64,000 bases of DNA from Kiritimatiellia bacterium (GTDB taxonomy: Bacteria; Verrucomicrobiota; Kiritimatiellia; UBA8416; YA12-FULL-48-11). Both the position numbers and the translations under genes were made by a program. Shown here one piece after another: positions 37,243-47,115 of this stretch (the stretch's first letter is position 1; every line of letters begins with the position of its first letter). Under the pieces are notes generated by a model. The model did no database searches. It saw nothing but the letters and a program-made list of their open reading frames with translations, and was not told the origin of the DNA. The stretch covers positions 637,005-701,004 of the forward strand of contig JAQUPZ010000002.1 of assembly GCA_028716365.1 (NCBI GenBank). The letters are read 5' to 3'.

Positions 37243-37656
37243 CTATTTTTTTTCGCCTCTATGTTCCTTCATCCATTTCTTCATTTCAGTTTTTTCTTCG
37301 TCTGAAAGTTTGCCATCTTTGTCCGTGTCGAACTTTTCCAACATCTTCTTTTTATTTTCTTCCATTTTCTTGTCGCGGGCTGCCTTTTCCTCATCTGAAA
37401 GTTTGCCATCGCCATCCTTATCAAACTCGGCGAGCATCTTCTTTTCCCTTTCTGCCTTCTTCGCCTCCATTGCCGCTTTGGCTGCAGCCTTTTCCTCATC
37501 ATTCAGTTTGCCATCTCCATCCTTATCAAACTTCTTAAGGATTTCTTCACTTATTTTACCTTTTCCATGTCCACCTTTACCATCTTGAGCAAACAAACAA
37601 CGCGCCGACCCCAATACCAGACATACTGCCATTACTGCTACGATCACTACTCTCAT
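37243..37656 (-). CDS. Secreted EF-hand calcium-binding protein
   Basis: This 137-residue protein begins at an ATG preceded by AAGGAGG. It has a signal peptide (about residues 1-23, ending CLFAQ). Three canonical EF-hand loops follow: DKDGDGKLNDEE, DKDGDGKLSDEE and DTDKDGKLSDEE, each with Asp at 1, 3 and 5 and Glu at 12. They are separated by strongly charged Lys/Glu/Ala-rich helices. It should bind three calcium ions outside the cytoplasm. The three units are nearly identical, which suggests recent tandem duplication. Its partner is unknown. A strong terminator follows. Confidence 0.88.
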   Translation of the reverse strand: MRVVIVAVMAVCLVLGSARCLFAQDGKGGHGKGKISEEILKKFDKDGDGKLNDEEKAAAKAAMEAKKAEREKKMLAEFDKDGDGKLSDEEKAARDKKMEENKKKMLEKFDTDKDGKLSDEEKTEMKKWMKEHRGEKK

Positions 37657-37818
37657 TACTACCTCCTTCTTTTGAATTTTTCTGCCATTAACAAAAGTTT
37701 CGACATACACTTTTACAAACGCAGGAGAAAGATATTTTATTGTAAATTTAGTAAGGATTTTTTAAGGATAGCCGTTATGTACGGCCAATAAAGCTGACAA
37801 AGGTCATCAATCAACCTT

Positions 37819-38210
37819 TTAACCCGGTCCCTTGCCTGAACCGTCTTCAACCTTGGTAGATATAACAGGTGAAATTGACCTCAAACGATCCAACAGGTTC
37901 TTCATAAGATCGGCATTATCGGTCGCCAGTTGCAAAACATTGGCCTGGAGTTCGACATTAGATCCAAGGAATTTGGCGAAGAATGGGAACTTACCCCAAA
38001 GAATAACACTTTCCCTACGCTCTTCCTCGACAAACACACTTGTAAGTCTGAAAAAAAGCCGCTAACGCGTCAAAATGCTTTACTTCCCTGGAAATGTCAC
38101 CCAAACTAAGGATACTTGTATTGAAACACTGAAATTCCGATCGAGGGAGAGAGATGCTTGAATTTACCTTGTACGGTGTACATATCATACTGCAAATTCA
38201 CCATGCTCAT
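37819..38210 (-). pseudogene. Broken gene, possibly a nucleotidyl-cyclase-like protein
   Basis: An ATG at 38210 has GGAGA six bases upstream and starts MSMVNLQYDMYTVQGKFK, but this frame soon meets a stop. A frame shifted by one base near 38155 continues sensibly (SLPRSEFQCFNTSIL, SREVKHFDALAAFF). After a second shift near 38040 a third frame runs to 37819 (ESVILWGKFPFFAKFLG, then a helix-rich tail). The joined pieces remind me of the N-terminal part of adenylate/guanylate cyclase-domain proteins from PVC bacteria. That match is from memory and weak. The frame disruptions themselves are read directly from the sequence. Confidence 0.5.
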
Positions 38211-38319
38211 AGACTATCTCCTGTATTCTCCTTCATTTGATAACATAAAGCCAAGAATCGTCTAACCTTGAGAAATTGTCGCCACATGCTGGTAAACAAG
38301 CAAGTATTTTCACCTGCTT

Positions 38320-38442
38320 TTAGAGACTCAGCGAACACTTCACCGCCTGACCTATTTCGTTGTGACCAGGATATGTGTATGTAACAACTGCAGTATATCT
38401 TCCTTTTTGAGCTACTTCACCGAAGTAGCCTCCCCTCCCTCC
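38320..38442 (-). pseudogene. In-frame 40-codon extension after the TGA of the 243-residue secreted protein
   Basis: Directly after the TGA at 38443-38445 the same frame stays open for 40 codons to a TAA at 38320-38322. The encoded segment includes GGRGGYFGEVAQKGRY and TYTYPGHNEIGQAVKC, which reads as a plausible last beta strands of the preceding domain. It is therefore likely the lost C-terminus of that gene. Its first codons (GGAGGGAGGGGAGG) form a purine-rich, Shine-Dalgarno-like run. Confidence 0.55.
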
Positions 38443-39174
38443 TCAAGAAGGACACATCTTATCAGCCTGCATAGTGGCTGTAAAAATTTCTGTATTATTT
38501 TCATCAAACAAACGTACAAGACAAGGTCCGGTTCTTACGACAGCCCATTTATCATTTTCGACTGTCCCGGGCGGCGGACTCATCGTTATCGTCGCCGTTA
38601 TGCGATAAGGAATCATACCTTTTTGTTTCTGGGCTTCCAGCGCCGGTGGAGAAAGTTTCGGAACACCAAATGTACACGTAATCCTGGATTTACTTCCACC
38701 ATTAGGATCAGACCACATGACCTTCAAATCCTTTGCTGCAGGCGGCAAATTCTCTTCCAAAGATTTGGACGTGGAACTTAGCACAGTAACAGCAGGATTA
38801 TTCCTTACTACCTTTGTTTCATTTTGCTTTAACGGTTGTCGTGGAGTTACCTGACTCGACGCGTTTGCAGTTTTTGGAGCCGGAGTTGGAGCAGGAGAGG
38901 ATGAAACAGGTTTCATCGATGTCATCTTCCCACTCTGAAAGGCGATTTCCGAATCACTGTAAAGCCATATAGCTCCATTTCCCTGCATCATCTTGCCTCT
39001 GGGGTTACCTAGAGCCTGTAAAACTTCACTTTCCGTACTTCCAATCACCAAATTTGTACTAACATTTTGTGCCACGGATTTGGCATGAGTCAAAACACAC
39101 ACAAGGAAAGTCAATCCAACATATCTGGATAAAAATACACTGGTAAATTTCAACGAGCATAACGCGTTCTTCAT
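38443..39174 (-). CDS. Secreted protein with BamE/SmpA-like domain, probably truncated by a nonsense codon
   Basis: From the ATG at 39174 (243 residues) the protein has a signal peptide of about 35 residues ending KSVAQ. A BamE/SmpA-like unit follows (LVIGSTESEVLQALGNPRG, then WLYSDSEIAFQSGKM). After a Pro/Ser/Thr-rich linker comes a beta-rich domain that ends abruptly at CPS-stop. Longer starts upstream (to 39300) would overlap purL and lack a signal peptide. No good ribosome site is visible. The in-frame TGA is followed by 40 more sensible codons, so the intact gene probably ran to 38320. Function unknown. Confidence 0.65.
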   Translation of the reverse strand: MKNALCSLKFTSVFLSRYVGLTFLVCVLTHAKSVAQNVSTNLVIGSTESEVLQALGNPRGKMMQGNGAIWLYSDSEIAFQSGKMTSMKPVSSSPAPTPAPKTANASSQVTPRQPLKQNETKVVRNNPAVTVLSSTSKSLEENLPPAAKDLKVMWSDPNGGSKSRITCTFGVPKLSPPALEAQKQKGMIPYRITATITMSPPPGTVENDKWAVVRTGPCLVRLFDENNTEIFTATMQADKMCPS

Positions 39175-39257
39175 AGAAAAAAGTTTAGTCACATATCTAT
39201 CACTATTCAATAGATTATTGGACTTTTGATTCCTGGTAATTCCGTGTTTCATGGAAA

Positions 39258-42200
39258 TCAAGCTACAAACTTCCGGGCATTTTGGAACATTTTTAGCCAT
39301 GGACCTTCTTCACCTTCAAATAGTCCTTCCGGACGATAGGACATCTGAATGGAACGGAATCCTCTTTCAGGATGAGGCATCATGACTGTTACCCGGCCAT
39401 CAGTCGTGGTTACACTGGTAATTCCCTGTACAGAACCATTCGGATTGAAAGGATATCTTTCAGACGGTTTGCCATAATTGTCAATAAACCGGACCGACAG
39501 CAGGTTATTTTCTAAAATTTTATCCAGTGATCCGGTAGATTCAAAATTCGCAAATCCCTCGCCATGCGCCACAGCTATCCCAAGCCGTGATCCTTCCATC
39601 CCCCTGAAGAAAATGGATGGTGACGGCATAATTTCCACAGTTATATAACGTGCTTCAAACTGCTGGGACTTATTTTTTGTAAACATCGGCCAGTATTCAG
39701 CTCCAGGAATTATACCCTTGAGTTGTGACACCATCTGGCACCCATTACATACGCCCAAAGCAAAAGTTTCCTTTCTGGCAAAGAATTTCCTGAACATCTC
39801 TTTGAGCCTGTCGTTATAGAGAACGCACTTGGCCCAGCCTGAACCTGCACCGAGAACGTCACCATACGAGAAACCTCCGCATGCCACCAATCCTTCAAAA
39901 TCTTTTAAATCTGCCCGGTCGCCAAGCAGGTCTGTCATGTGTACATCAACACTTTCAAAACCGGCACGATCAAACGCCGCGGCCATCTCAACATGACCAT
40001 TAACCCCCTGCTCTCTCAGGATTGCCATCCGGGGACGCCGCGATGAAATATTCACCGGTCGACTGTAATCGTAGGTAACCTTGAAACACATCCCGGGATC
40101 TTTCTCATCTAGAAGGTTGTCGAATTCCTGCTTTGCACATTCAGGATTGTCACGCCGTGCCTGCATGCGATATGTCAATTCCGACCAGACGCGATAAAGT
40201 CTTGATACATGTTCACGCAAGAACTCTTTTCCTTCAAAGAAAAATACCATCTCACCTGTTTTGTGTACGGAACCAATAATACGGGTAATATCCTTGAGGA
40301 AATGCTTCTTTAATATACTCTCGACCTTGTTTATAGAACTACTCTCAATTTGCAAAACAGCTCCAAGTTCCTCAGAAAATAATATCGAAATAGGATCATT
40401 GCCCAGCCCGGAAATATCAGCCTTAAACCCCATGCGGCCGCCAAATGCCATTTCCGAAAGCGTGGTCATAAGGCCGCCATCTGATCTGTCGTGATACGCA
40501 AGCAGAAGTTCACTATCCACCAGTTCCTGAATGGCGTTGAAAAAATTAACCAAGTCCGGCGGGTTATCTACATCGGGTACTTCGTTCCCAACCTGGCTAT
40601 AAACCTGAGCAAGCGCCGAACAACCCAATCGGTTCTTTCCCCTGCCAAGATCAACCAATAGTAATTTTGAATCCCTGGGCTTCAGGTCAGGGGTCACAGT
40701 TTTCCTGACATTTTTTACCGGTGAAAATGCGCTGACAACCAGGCTGAGCGGTGCAATCATTTCTTCCTGCTTGCCATCTGATGTCTGCCAAAGCGTTCTC
40801 ATTGAAAGCGAATCTTTCCCAACGGGAATCGAAACGCCAATTTTCGGACACAGTTCCATGCCAACAGCCCGCACTGTATCGAACAAGGCGGCATCTTCTC
40901 CTTCTTCAGAACATGCGCACATCCAGTTTGCCGAAAGCTTGATGTTGCCGATGACGCCGATATTCGTGCCGGCAATATTGGTGATTGCTTCGCCGATTGC
41001 CATCCTTCCGGAAGCAGGACCTGATACAATGGCCAGATTCGTCCGTTCACCCATTGTCATTACCTCTCCGGTACTGGCTTTATAGGAAGTAATAGTCACA
41101 GCCGCATCTGATATGGGCGTCTGGTATGGACCCACCATCTGGTCCCTTGCCACCATTCCGGTAACACTTCTATCGGCAATCGTTATCAGAAAAGTCTTAT
41201 TCGCCACAGCCGGTAGACGTAGAACACGTTCAATAGCCTCCTTGATATGAATCGCCTTGAAGTCAAGCGGCACATGCTTCTCCGTTAAATGCTTTACATC
41301 CCTCAACATTTTGGGAGGTTTTCCAAGAATAACTTTGATATCTATATCTATCGGTTTGTTTTCGAAATACTCATCCTCAAGTGACAAATGCATGTTACCG
41401 GTCACCTCTCCAATAACCGCAACAGGACAGCGTTCCCTCTCGCAAAGCTTGAAAAAGTTCGCAAGGGATTGCGGAGCAACTGCAAGTACATAGCGTTCCT
41501 GTGCTTCACAACACCAGATTTCCATCGGGCTCATGGACTTGTCTTCGTTGTGAATTCTGCGCAGATAGAATTTCCCGCCTGTATCCGAAACGAGTTCCGG
41601 GCAACCATTGGAAAGTCCGCCGGCACCGATATCATGGATACTGAGGATGGGATTTTCTTTACCAAGAGCTATGCAGTCATCGATTACCTCCTGGCAACGT
41701 TTCTGCATCTCCGCATTATCACGTTGAACGGAATTAAAATCGAGATCAAGTGCATTACTTCCTGTATCCATTGACGAAGCCGCGCCGCCACCCAATCCAA
41801 TACGCATTGCCGGTCCGCCGATCTGGACCACACAATCATTTTTGGTGAGATCGTGCTTCCGCGTGTGTATCCGTTTTATATTACCCATTCCGCCTGCAAC
41901 CATAATCGGCTTATGATACCCGCGATACCGTCCATTGTATTTCTGTTCGTAAGTTTTGAAGAGGCCAAATAAATTCGGGCGTCCGAATTCATTACCAAAC
42001 CCTGCCCCGCCGAGAGGTCCGTCAGTCATTATCTCCAGCGGTGTGGCCAGTCGTGACGGGAACTCGGCAAAATCCTTTTCCCACGGCATTATGAAACCGG
42101 GAACACGAAGATTTGACACCATAAAAGCGCAAAGGCCCGCCTTGCTCTTTCCCCCGATCCCAGTGGCGCTTTCGTCCCTGATCTCTCCCCCCACCCCCGT

Positions 42201-43127
42201 TGCCGCCCCGGGATATGGCGAGATCGCGATGGGGTGATTGTGTGTTTCCACCTTCAGAAGAATGTCCATCTGTACTTTTCCGTAGGAATAAACATTACTG
42301 TCATCACACTGCACATTGAACCACTCATCCTGGAAACCTTCGACAACACCGGCATTATCCTTATATGCAACCAAAGTTCCTTCCGGATGCATGGCATGTG
42401 TATTTTTGATCATCTTGAACAGGGACATATCCTGCTTTTTGCCATCAATTATCCAGTCAGCATTGAAAATCTTGTGACGGCAATGTTCCGAATTAACCTG
42501 TCCAAACATCACCAGTTCGACATCGGTAGGATTACGGTTGATGCTTTTATATGACTCATAAAGATAAGTAATTTCGTCGTCACTCAGTGCAAGTCCCATC
42601 TCCACGTTTGTCTTCTGCAGGGCTTCACGTCCACCTTTAATAATATCCACCACGACGCAAGGCGCAGGCTCCATATGCCTGAAGATATCCGAGACGTCCA
42701 GATAAACTCCTTCTGTCATGCGATCATGAAGAAGGCGGAGTACAGGCTGGGCTTCCTGCACTGCAAGAACCTTTCCGCTGGAAGAAAGCAGGCGAAAATG
42801 GACACCACGTTCAACGCGCCATACATCCTTGATTCCGCAATTTCGAAATATATCCGTGGCTTTCGATGACCAGGGCGAAATCGTGCCTTTGCGAGGCGTA
42901 ACAATAAATCCATCCATCCGCCTGAATTCGTCGACAGCCCCAAGCAATGCATAAGCCTTCTCAAGTACGTCTTTTGACAAGACGCCAATAGCATCCATGA
43001 AGTAGACATGCGATGCTTCGATCTCCGAAACACCCAAATCAGGCGCAGTCTTTCTGACATTTTCAAGCAAAGCAGTTATTCTGAAGTTTGGATATGCAGA
43101 CTTTCCTTTAAGCATTACCGGTTCCAC
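39258..43127 (-). CDS. purL: Phosphoribosylformylglycinamidine synthase (single-chain PurL)
   Basis: This 1289-residue enzyme converts FGAR to FGAM in purine synthesis, using ATP and glutamine. It is the large single-chain form seen in gammaproteobacteria and eukaryotes. It has an N-terminal PurS-like domain and two AIRS-type halves ([19 protein letters not shown] near residue 294, [11 protein letters not shown] near 500, [12 protein letters not shown] near 880). The C-terminal class I glutaminase has the nucleophile Cys in LGVCNGCQM (about 1127) and the acid/His pair in MMPHPERGF. The start is GTG at 43127 with AGGAGA seven bases upstream. Confidence 0.96.
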   Translation of the reverse strand: MEPVMLKGKSAYPNFRITALLENVRKTAPDLGVSEIEASHVYFMDAIGVLSKDVLEKAYALLGAVDEFRRMDGFIVTPRKGTISPWSSKATDIFRNCGIKDVWRVERGVHFRLLSSSGKVLAVQEAQPVLRLLHDRMTEGVYLDVSDIFRHMEPAPCVVVDIIKGGREALQKTNVEMGLALSDDEITYLYESYKSINRNPTDVELVMFGQVNSEHCRHKIFNADWIIDGKKQDMSLFKMIKNTHAMHPEGTLVAYKDNAGVVEGFQDEWFNVQCDDSNVYSYGKVQMDILLKVETHNHPIAISPYPGAATGVGGEIRDESATGIGGKSKAGLCAFMVSNLRVPGFIMPWEKDFAEFPSRLATPLEIMTDGPLGGAGFGNEFGRPNLFGLFKTYEQKYNGRYRGYHKPIMVAGGMGNIKRIHTRKHDLTKNDCVVQIGGPAMRIGLGGGAASSMDTGSNALDLDFNSVQRDNAEMQKRCQEVIDDCIALGKENPILSIHDIGAGGLSNGCPELVSDTGGKFYLRRIHNEDKSMSPMEIWCCEAQERYVLAVAPQSLANFFKLCERERCPVAVIGEVTGNMHLSLEDEYFENKPIDIDIKVILGKPPKMLRDVKHLTEKHVPLDFKAIHIKEAIERVLRLPAVANKTFLITIADRSVTGMVARDQMVGPYQTPISDAAVTITSYKASTGEVMTMGERTNLAIVSGPASGRMAIGEAITNIAGTNIGVIGNIKLSANWMCACSEEGEDAALFDTVRAVGMELCPKIGVSIPVGKDSLSMRTLWQTSDGKQEEMIAPLSLVVSAFSPVKNVRKTVTPDLKPRDSKLLLVDLGRGKNRLGCSALAQVYSQVGNEVPDVDNPPDLVNFFNAIQELVDSELLLAYHDRSDGGLMTTLSEMAFGGRMGFKADISGLGNDPISILFSEELGAVLQIESSSINKVESILKKHFLKDITRIIGSVHKTGEMVFFFEGKEFLREHVSRLYRVWSELTYRMQARRDNPECAKQEFDNLLDEKDPGMCFKVTYDYSRPVNISSRRPRMAILREQGVNGHVEMAAAFDRAGFESVDVHMTDLLGDRADLKDFEGLVACGGFSYGDVLGAGSGWAKCVLYNDRLKEMFRKFFARKETFALGVCNGCQMVSQLKGIIPGAEYWPMFTKNKSQQFEARYITVEIMPSPSIFFRGMEGSRLGIAVAHGEGFANFESTGSLDKILENNLLSVRFIDNYGKPSERYPFNPNGSVQGITSVTTTDGRVTVMMPHPERGFRSIQMSYRPEGLFEGEEGPWLKMFQNARKFVA

Positions 43128-43190
43128 AAACAGTTCTCCTGTTATTTGATTTAGGAAAACGGAGCTTTTATCATGATGTAGAGCGCCACG

Positions 43191-43868
43191 TCAATTGAAG
43201 AGCGAAAGAAGGTCACGAGCCGCCTGTTCCGGATTATCGGCGGCAGTAATTTCCGTCACAACAGCAACAGTCCGTACACCGGCGGCACGAAGCTCAGGAA
43301 TATGCCTTTTCTTGATTCCACCCATGACCGTAAAGGGAATTTTAACAACGGCAGAAATCTCTTTCAGGCCATCCATACCCAGAAACTTTGCGTCCCATTT
43401 CTTGGTTTTTGTCGGGAAAAGCGGACCTATATTGACATAGGAAGCACCGTCATCCTGGGCTTTTACAGCTTCCTGAACTGAATGAGTTGATGCCCCTATG
43501 ATCAAATCCGGCGTCATTAAACGTGCCTCCCTGACAGGAAAATCAGCCTGCCCGAGATGGACACCATCCGCGCCGACAGACTGTGCAACTTCCAGATTAT
43601 CATTGATTATGAGTAATGCTCCGGCATCCGTGGTCAGTTTACGCGCCTCGACCGCAAGTTTCATAAAATCCTGAGGCGAGAGGTGTTTTTCCCTTAACTG
43701 AACGAGACTTATGCCGCCGGCAAGCGCCGCCTGTATGATTTCGATGGTTCTGCGGCCAGCAGACATATCTTCAGAAGTAACAAGATAAATACCCGCATCC
43801 AGAAACCTTTGCATTCGTTCATGGTGGATATGGCTCATTCCGGAAAACGCAACCTGACCGTCCATCAA
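43191..43868 (-). CDS. thiE: Thiamine-phosphate synthase
   Basis: The 225-residue TIM-barrel enzyme joins HMP-PP and HET-P to make thiamine phosphate. Family motifs are seen in order: LVQLREKHLS, LLIINDNLEVAQ, ADGVHLGQADFPV, IIGASTHSVQEA, YVNIGPLFPTKTK and FTVMGGIKKRHIPEL. The N-terminal 25 residues are longer than usual, and the ATG overlaps the stop of the bifunctional-nuclease gene by 4 bp. Translational coupling of these two genes is likely. No other thiamine gene or TPP riboswitch was seen nearby. Confidence 0.94.
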   Translation of the reverse strand: MMDGQVAFSGMSHIHHERMQRFLDAGIYLVTSEDMSAGRRTIEIIQAALAGGISLVQLREKHLSPQDFMKLAVEARKLTTDAGALLIINDNLEVAQSVGADGVHLGQADFPVREARLMTPDLIIGASTHSVQEAVKAQDDGASYVNIGPLFPTKTKKWDAKFLGMDGLKEISAVVKIPFTVMGGIKKRHIPELRAAGVRTVAVVTEITAADNPEQAARDLLSLFN

Positions 43869-44443
43869 TTTGCAGAGTGGGTGTGCTCAATATCTTTTAT
43901 TCGATCTCTGATCATGGCGGCATCCTCAAAACGTTCTTCATTTACCGCCTTTTCCAATTCCTGTTTCAAGGTATCAATCGGATTTAATTGTTTTTTCCCT
44001 TTAGGATGATCCCCTTCTTTTTCTGAACCTGTCATCTGCAGTTCTTTCTCGGTAAAAATCCGACCGGCCTGTTCCATTACCGTTTGAGTAACATAAATGG
44101 GTGCCGACGCACGAAGTGCAATCGCAATTGCATCACTGGGACGGGAATCGATTCCCATTTCCATTCCATCACGTTCAAGGATCAGTTTTGCATAGAATGT
44201 TCCTTCCCTGAGGTCGCAGACTTCTATTCGCTTTACGCGGCATTCCAGGAAATCGAGCGTGTTCTTGAACAAATCGTGTGTCAGCGGTCGGGACATTTTA
44301 ACATTGTTAATCTGGAGTGCTATGGCCTGGGCTTCTGCAGCTCCGACAAAAATGGGCAAAGTTCTTTTATCTGATGGACCCTTCAAAAGGACCACAAATC
44401 CCATATTTGAAAAGAAAAGTTGCTCAACTTTTACACAAATCAT
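43865..44443 (-). CDS. Bifunctional nuclease (DUF151) family protein with UvrB/UvrC motif
   Basis: This 192-residue protein has the BFN domain at residues 1-135 (LPIFVGAAEAQAIALQ, GIDSRPSDAIAIALR), known from plant and bacterial nucleases. The C-terminal UVR motif (LEKAVNEERFEDAAMIRDRI, about residues 160-180) is the helical pair that mediates UvrB-UvrC contact. The combination occurs in several bacterial phyla and its role is unclear. It is translationally coupled to thiE by an ATGA overlap. Confidence 0.9.
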   Translation of the reverse strand: MICVKVEQLFFSNMGFVVLLKGPSDKRTLPIFVGAAEAQAIALQINNVKMSRPLTHDLFKNTLDFLECRVKRIEVCDLREGTFYAKLILERDGMEMGIDSRPSDAIAIALRASAPIYVTQTVMEQAGRIFTEKELQMTGSEKEGDHPKGKKQLNPIDTLKQELEKAVNEERFEDAAMIRDRIKDIEHTHSAN

Positions 44444-44577
44444 GCCTCATCACTCCTATCCACAAAAACAACTTCCGAAACAACTCTTTCCAGGTAAATT
44501 ATCTCACTCCTATAACGGCCAAACAAGATTATTTTTAAACAAGGAAAGCAGACAATTGGAGCAAACTTCCGGAATAA

Positions 44578-45048
44578 TCATGCGGATACGGAAATAGAGG
44601 TTCCACCTGTCAGGATAGTTACAACCTCATCAACAGTTTGGGCCACTAACAGTCGTTCGCGGACGGAAGGAACGTTCAATACTTTGCTGATTTCGGCAAG
44701 ATATTGAATGTGAGGGCCAGTACGGTTCGACGAGGAGATTGTCATTACAAATATAGTGGAAGGCTGACCATCAAGAGAGCCGAACTCTATTCCTTCCTTC
44801 TTCATGGCAAAGGCAACCAGGAGATCGTCAATTGTATCTGTCTTGCCATGCGGAATGGCCACACCGCACTGCATGCCCGTGGACATTTTCTTTTCCCGTT
44901 CAAGCACCGCATTAAGGGCAGCATTCTTATCAGGCAGTTTTCCTGCGGCATCCAGAAGATCTATCATTTCATGGATGACGCCTTCCTTCGTGTCGCTCTT
45001 AAGCTGAAGGCAAAAACAACCCTTCTTTAAAGTCGATTTGAAATCCAT
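44578..45048 (-). CDS. PTS EIIA-type regulatory protein (PtsN-like)
   Basis: From the ATG at 45048 (GGAG five bases upstream) the 156-residue protein matches the fructose/mannitol EIIA domain. The phosphorylated His is in CGVAIPHGKTDTID (about residue 69), with VAFAMKKEGIEFGSLDGQP after it and LLVAQTVDEVVTILTG near the end. With no PTS permease nearby it is probably a regulatory EIIA-Ntr-like protein acting on potassium, nitrogen or other regulators, or on a membrane transporter. A longer start at 45108 lacks a ribosome site. Confidence 0.88.
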   Translation of the reverse strand: MDFKSTLKKGCFCLQLKSDTKEGVIHEMIDLLDAAGKLPDKNAALNAVLEREKKMSTGMQCGVAIPHGKTDTIDDLLVAFAMKKEGIEFGSLDGQPSTIFVMTISSSNRTGPHIQYLAEISKVLNVPSVRERLLVAQTVDEVVTILTGGTSISVSA

Positions 45049-45169
45049 AATTCTCCAGCACTCAATGGAAAAAACAGTTTCACCTTTTTGAAGGGCTCTT
45101 TTTACCACATCAGCGTAGAAATACTACTGAAAAATTCAGAAATTTCTCCATAAAGAAAAATCCGGATTA

Positions 45170-46147
45170 CTATGCAAGCCCCGGAACCGGGGTCAATAGT
45201 TGTTTGTTATTAAGAATGTCGTCAACGAGAAGAGTATTCAACCTGCTATAAACCACGCCAGACTTTTTGCCACCGATATGAATGCCGTCAAATTCATGGA
45301 CACTAACAACATTCAGAGTCGTCCCGACAATGAGCACTTCCTCTGCATCCAAAATATCATGGTGCGAAATGTCTTTGAACCCAATATTTATTAAAATACC
45401 TTCCTTTATAACAATTTCGGCAAGTTCAACAATCCTCATCATGGTTGTACCACGGAGAATCCCTTCCAGCCTTGGAAACAGCAGTTCTTTTTCCTTTGTC
45501 ACAATCCCCATATTCTCAGTTGCACCCTCGGCAAGGAACCCCCTGCCGTCAAAAGCAGCAACAAAATCAGCTTTCAGGTCAATTGCTTCTTTCTTCATCA
45601 GAACATTCGGAAGATAGTTACAATTCTTAATCGCCGCAAAAAACGGCTCCTTGACAGGAATGCGACTTGTTCTGACAACAGCCCCGTCGGGATGCATCTC
45701 CATGAAAGGCTTTTTTAAGAATGTTGCCACCACGTAAAGCTGCGGTTCTGAACAATCATAAGGATTCGCATCAAAACTACCGGGGCCACGTGATACGAAA
45801 AGCCTGATCATGCAGTTCTTCCTGCCGCCTGCTTTTATTGTCTCTATAACTATTTCGCCTATCTGCGCAGGCGACCAGGGGAATTTATAATACAAACCTG
45901 ATGCGGAACGTATCAATCGGTCGAGATGGGCTTTCATATTGTAAATACTGCCATTGACACACTTGAAAGTTTCAAATACGCCATCGCCGCGATGTACCAT
46001 GTGATCATCAATCGGGACCATCATCAGGGACGGATCAGTGACGATTCCACCATATACACTTGAATACATGGCGAAATAGTTCTTCTGAAACTCTCGCCGC
46101 ATCACCTCAATCACTTCATCAAATGAAGACTTATCAAACCTTTTCAT
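45170..46147 (-). CDS. Class IV aminotransferase (branched-chain or D-amino acid type)
   Basis: The 325-residue PLP enzyme has fold-type IV motifs: HRGDGVFETFK near residue 50, RLFVSRGPGSFDANPYD near 115, the PLP-Lys region AAIKNCNYLPNVLMKKEAI near 170, and GFLAEGATENMGIVTKEKELLFP near 200. It transfers amino groups between branched-chain or D-amino acids and 2-oxo acids, or acts as aminodeoxychorismate lyase; sequence alone does not decide. The ATG at 46147 is preferred over a GTG at 46156. It sits between ptsN-like and lipA genes. Confidence 0.88.
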   Translation of the reverse strand: MKRFDKSSFDEVIEVMRREFQKNYFAMYSSVYGGIVTDPSLMMVPIDDHMVHRGDGVFETFKCVNGSIYNMKAHLDRLIRSASGLYYKFPWSPAQIGEIVIETIKAGGRKNCMIRLFVSRGPGSFDANPYDCSEPQLYVVATFLKKPFMEMHPDGAVVRTSRIPVKEPFFAAIKNCNYLPNVLMKKEAIDLKADFVAAFDGRGFLAEGATENMGIVTKEKELLFPRLEGILRGTTMMRIVELAEIVIKEGILINIGFKDISHHDILDAEEVLIVGTTLNVVSVHEFDGIHIGGKKSGVVYSRLNTLLVDDILNNKQLLTPVPGLA

Positions 46148-46227
46148 AATCACCACAATAAAGTACTGACATCTTTCTTACAATCTTTGTCTTATTCTCA
46201 TTCGTGATCTTAGTTATTCGTCATCCA

Positions 46228-47115
46228 TCACTTATGCTTAATCCTTTTCTTAAGATAATCCGCCTGCTCTTCCGAATGATACGAACTTCTCACCAGCGGC
46301 GCAGATACAACCACTTTAAATCCCATCTCCAATCCCCGACATTTATATGATTCGAATTCTTCAGGAGTAACATACCGGCTTACTGGTAGATGTTTTTTCG
46401 TTGGTTGAAGATACTGGCCGATATAAAAAATTTCACAACCGGAATCAATTGCATCTTTCATCAATTCAAGCACTTCCTTTTCAGTCTCGCCGATTCCAAG
46501 CATTATTCCGGTTTTAACCACAGCACCTCGATCATGGGCTCGTTCCAACAATTCAAGTGAACGCTGATAATCGGCCTGTGGCCTTACCCTGCCGTACAGG
46601 GATGGAACCGTTTCAAGGTTGTGCCCGAGAACGTCTGGCTTTACAGCAAGCACGATTTCGAGCGAAGCAAGGGATCCTCCAAAATCAGGAATCAGAACCT
46701 CAACCATGATGCCCGGTACTGCATCATGAATCCGCCGAATGGTCTCCGCCCAGATCGATGCACCACCGTCCTTTAAATCATCCCTGGTAACGGAAGTTAT
46801 GACCACATCCTTGAGCGCCATTTTCCCGACTGCTTCTGCAACCCGTTCCGGCTCTTTAGCATCAAACTCTCCTGTCATTTCGGCCCGTACATTGCAGAAT
46901 CTGCAGGCGCGGGTACATTTGTCACCCAGAATCATTATGGTGGCCCTGCCCTTTTCCCAGCATCGTCCCATGTTCGGGCAAAAGGCCTCTTCGCAGACGG
47001 TATGCAACTGTCCGCCATGAACAATGTCTTTCATGCGTATAAAGCCGGCACCATGCGGAACTCTGACTCTCAGCCATGGCGGTTTGCGTAAATTATTCTC
47101 TCCGGACGTCATCAT
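46228..47115 (-). CDS. lipA: Lipoyl synthase
   Basis: This 295-residue radical-SAM enzyme inserts two sulfurs into octanoyl groups on lipoyl domains. It has the auxiliary-cluster motif CEEAFCPNMGRC and the radical-SAM cluster CTRACRFC. Other family segments are ITSVTRDDLKDGGA, FGGSLASLEIV, NLETVPSLYGRVRP and DIFY-like EIFYIGQYLQP, ending with a Ser-containing APLVRSSYHSEEQA that supplies the auxiliary-cluster ligand. It overlaps lipB by 23 bp, so the two lipoate genes are coupled. ATGs at 47115 and 47112 are equally possible. Confidence 0.96.
   Translation of the reverse strand: MMTSGENNLRKPPWLRVRVPHGAGFIRMKDIVHGGQLHTVCEEAFCPNMGRCWEKGRATIMILGDKCTRACRFCNVRAEMTGEFDAKEPERVAEAVGKMALKDVVITSVTRDDLKDGGASIWAETIRRIHDAVPGIMVEVLIPDFGGSLASLEIVLAVKPDVLGHNLETVPSLYGRVRPQADYQRSLELLERAHDRGAVVKTGIMLGIGETEKEVLELMKDAIDSGCEIFYIGQYLQPTKKHLPVSRYVTPEEFESYKCRGLEMGFKVVVSAPLVRSSYHSEEQADYLKKRIKHK

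Noticed and set aside
38320-38445. Reassignment of TGA as a sense codon
   Set aside because: Several genes in the window end in TGA (for example leuS and the YvlD-like gene) and are followed by unrelated sequence, so TGA is a normal stop here.
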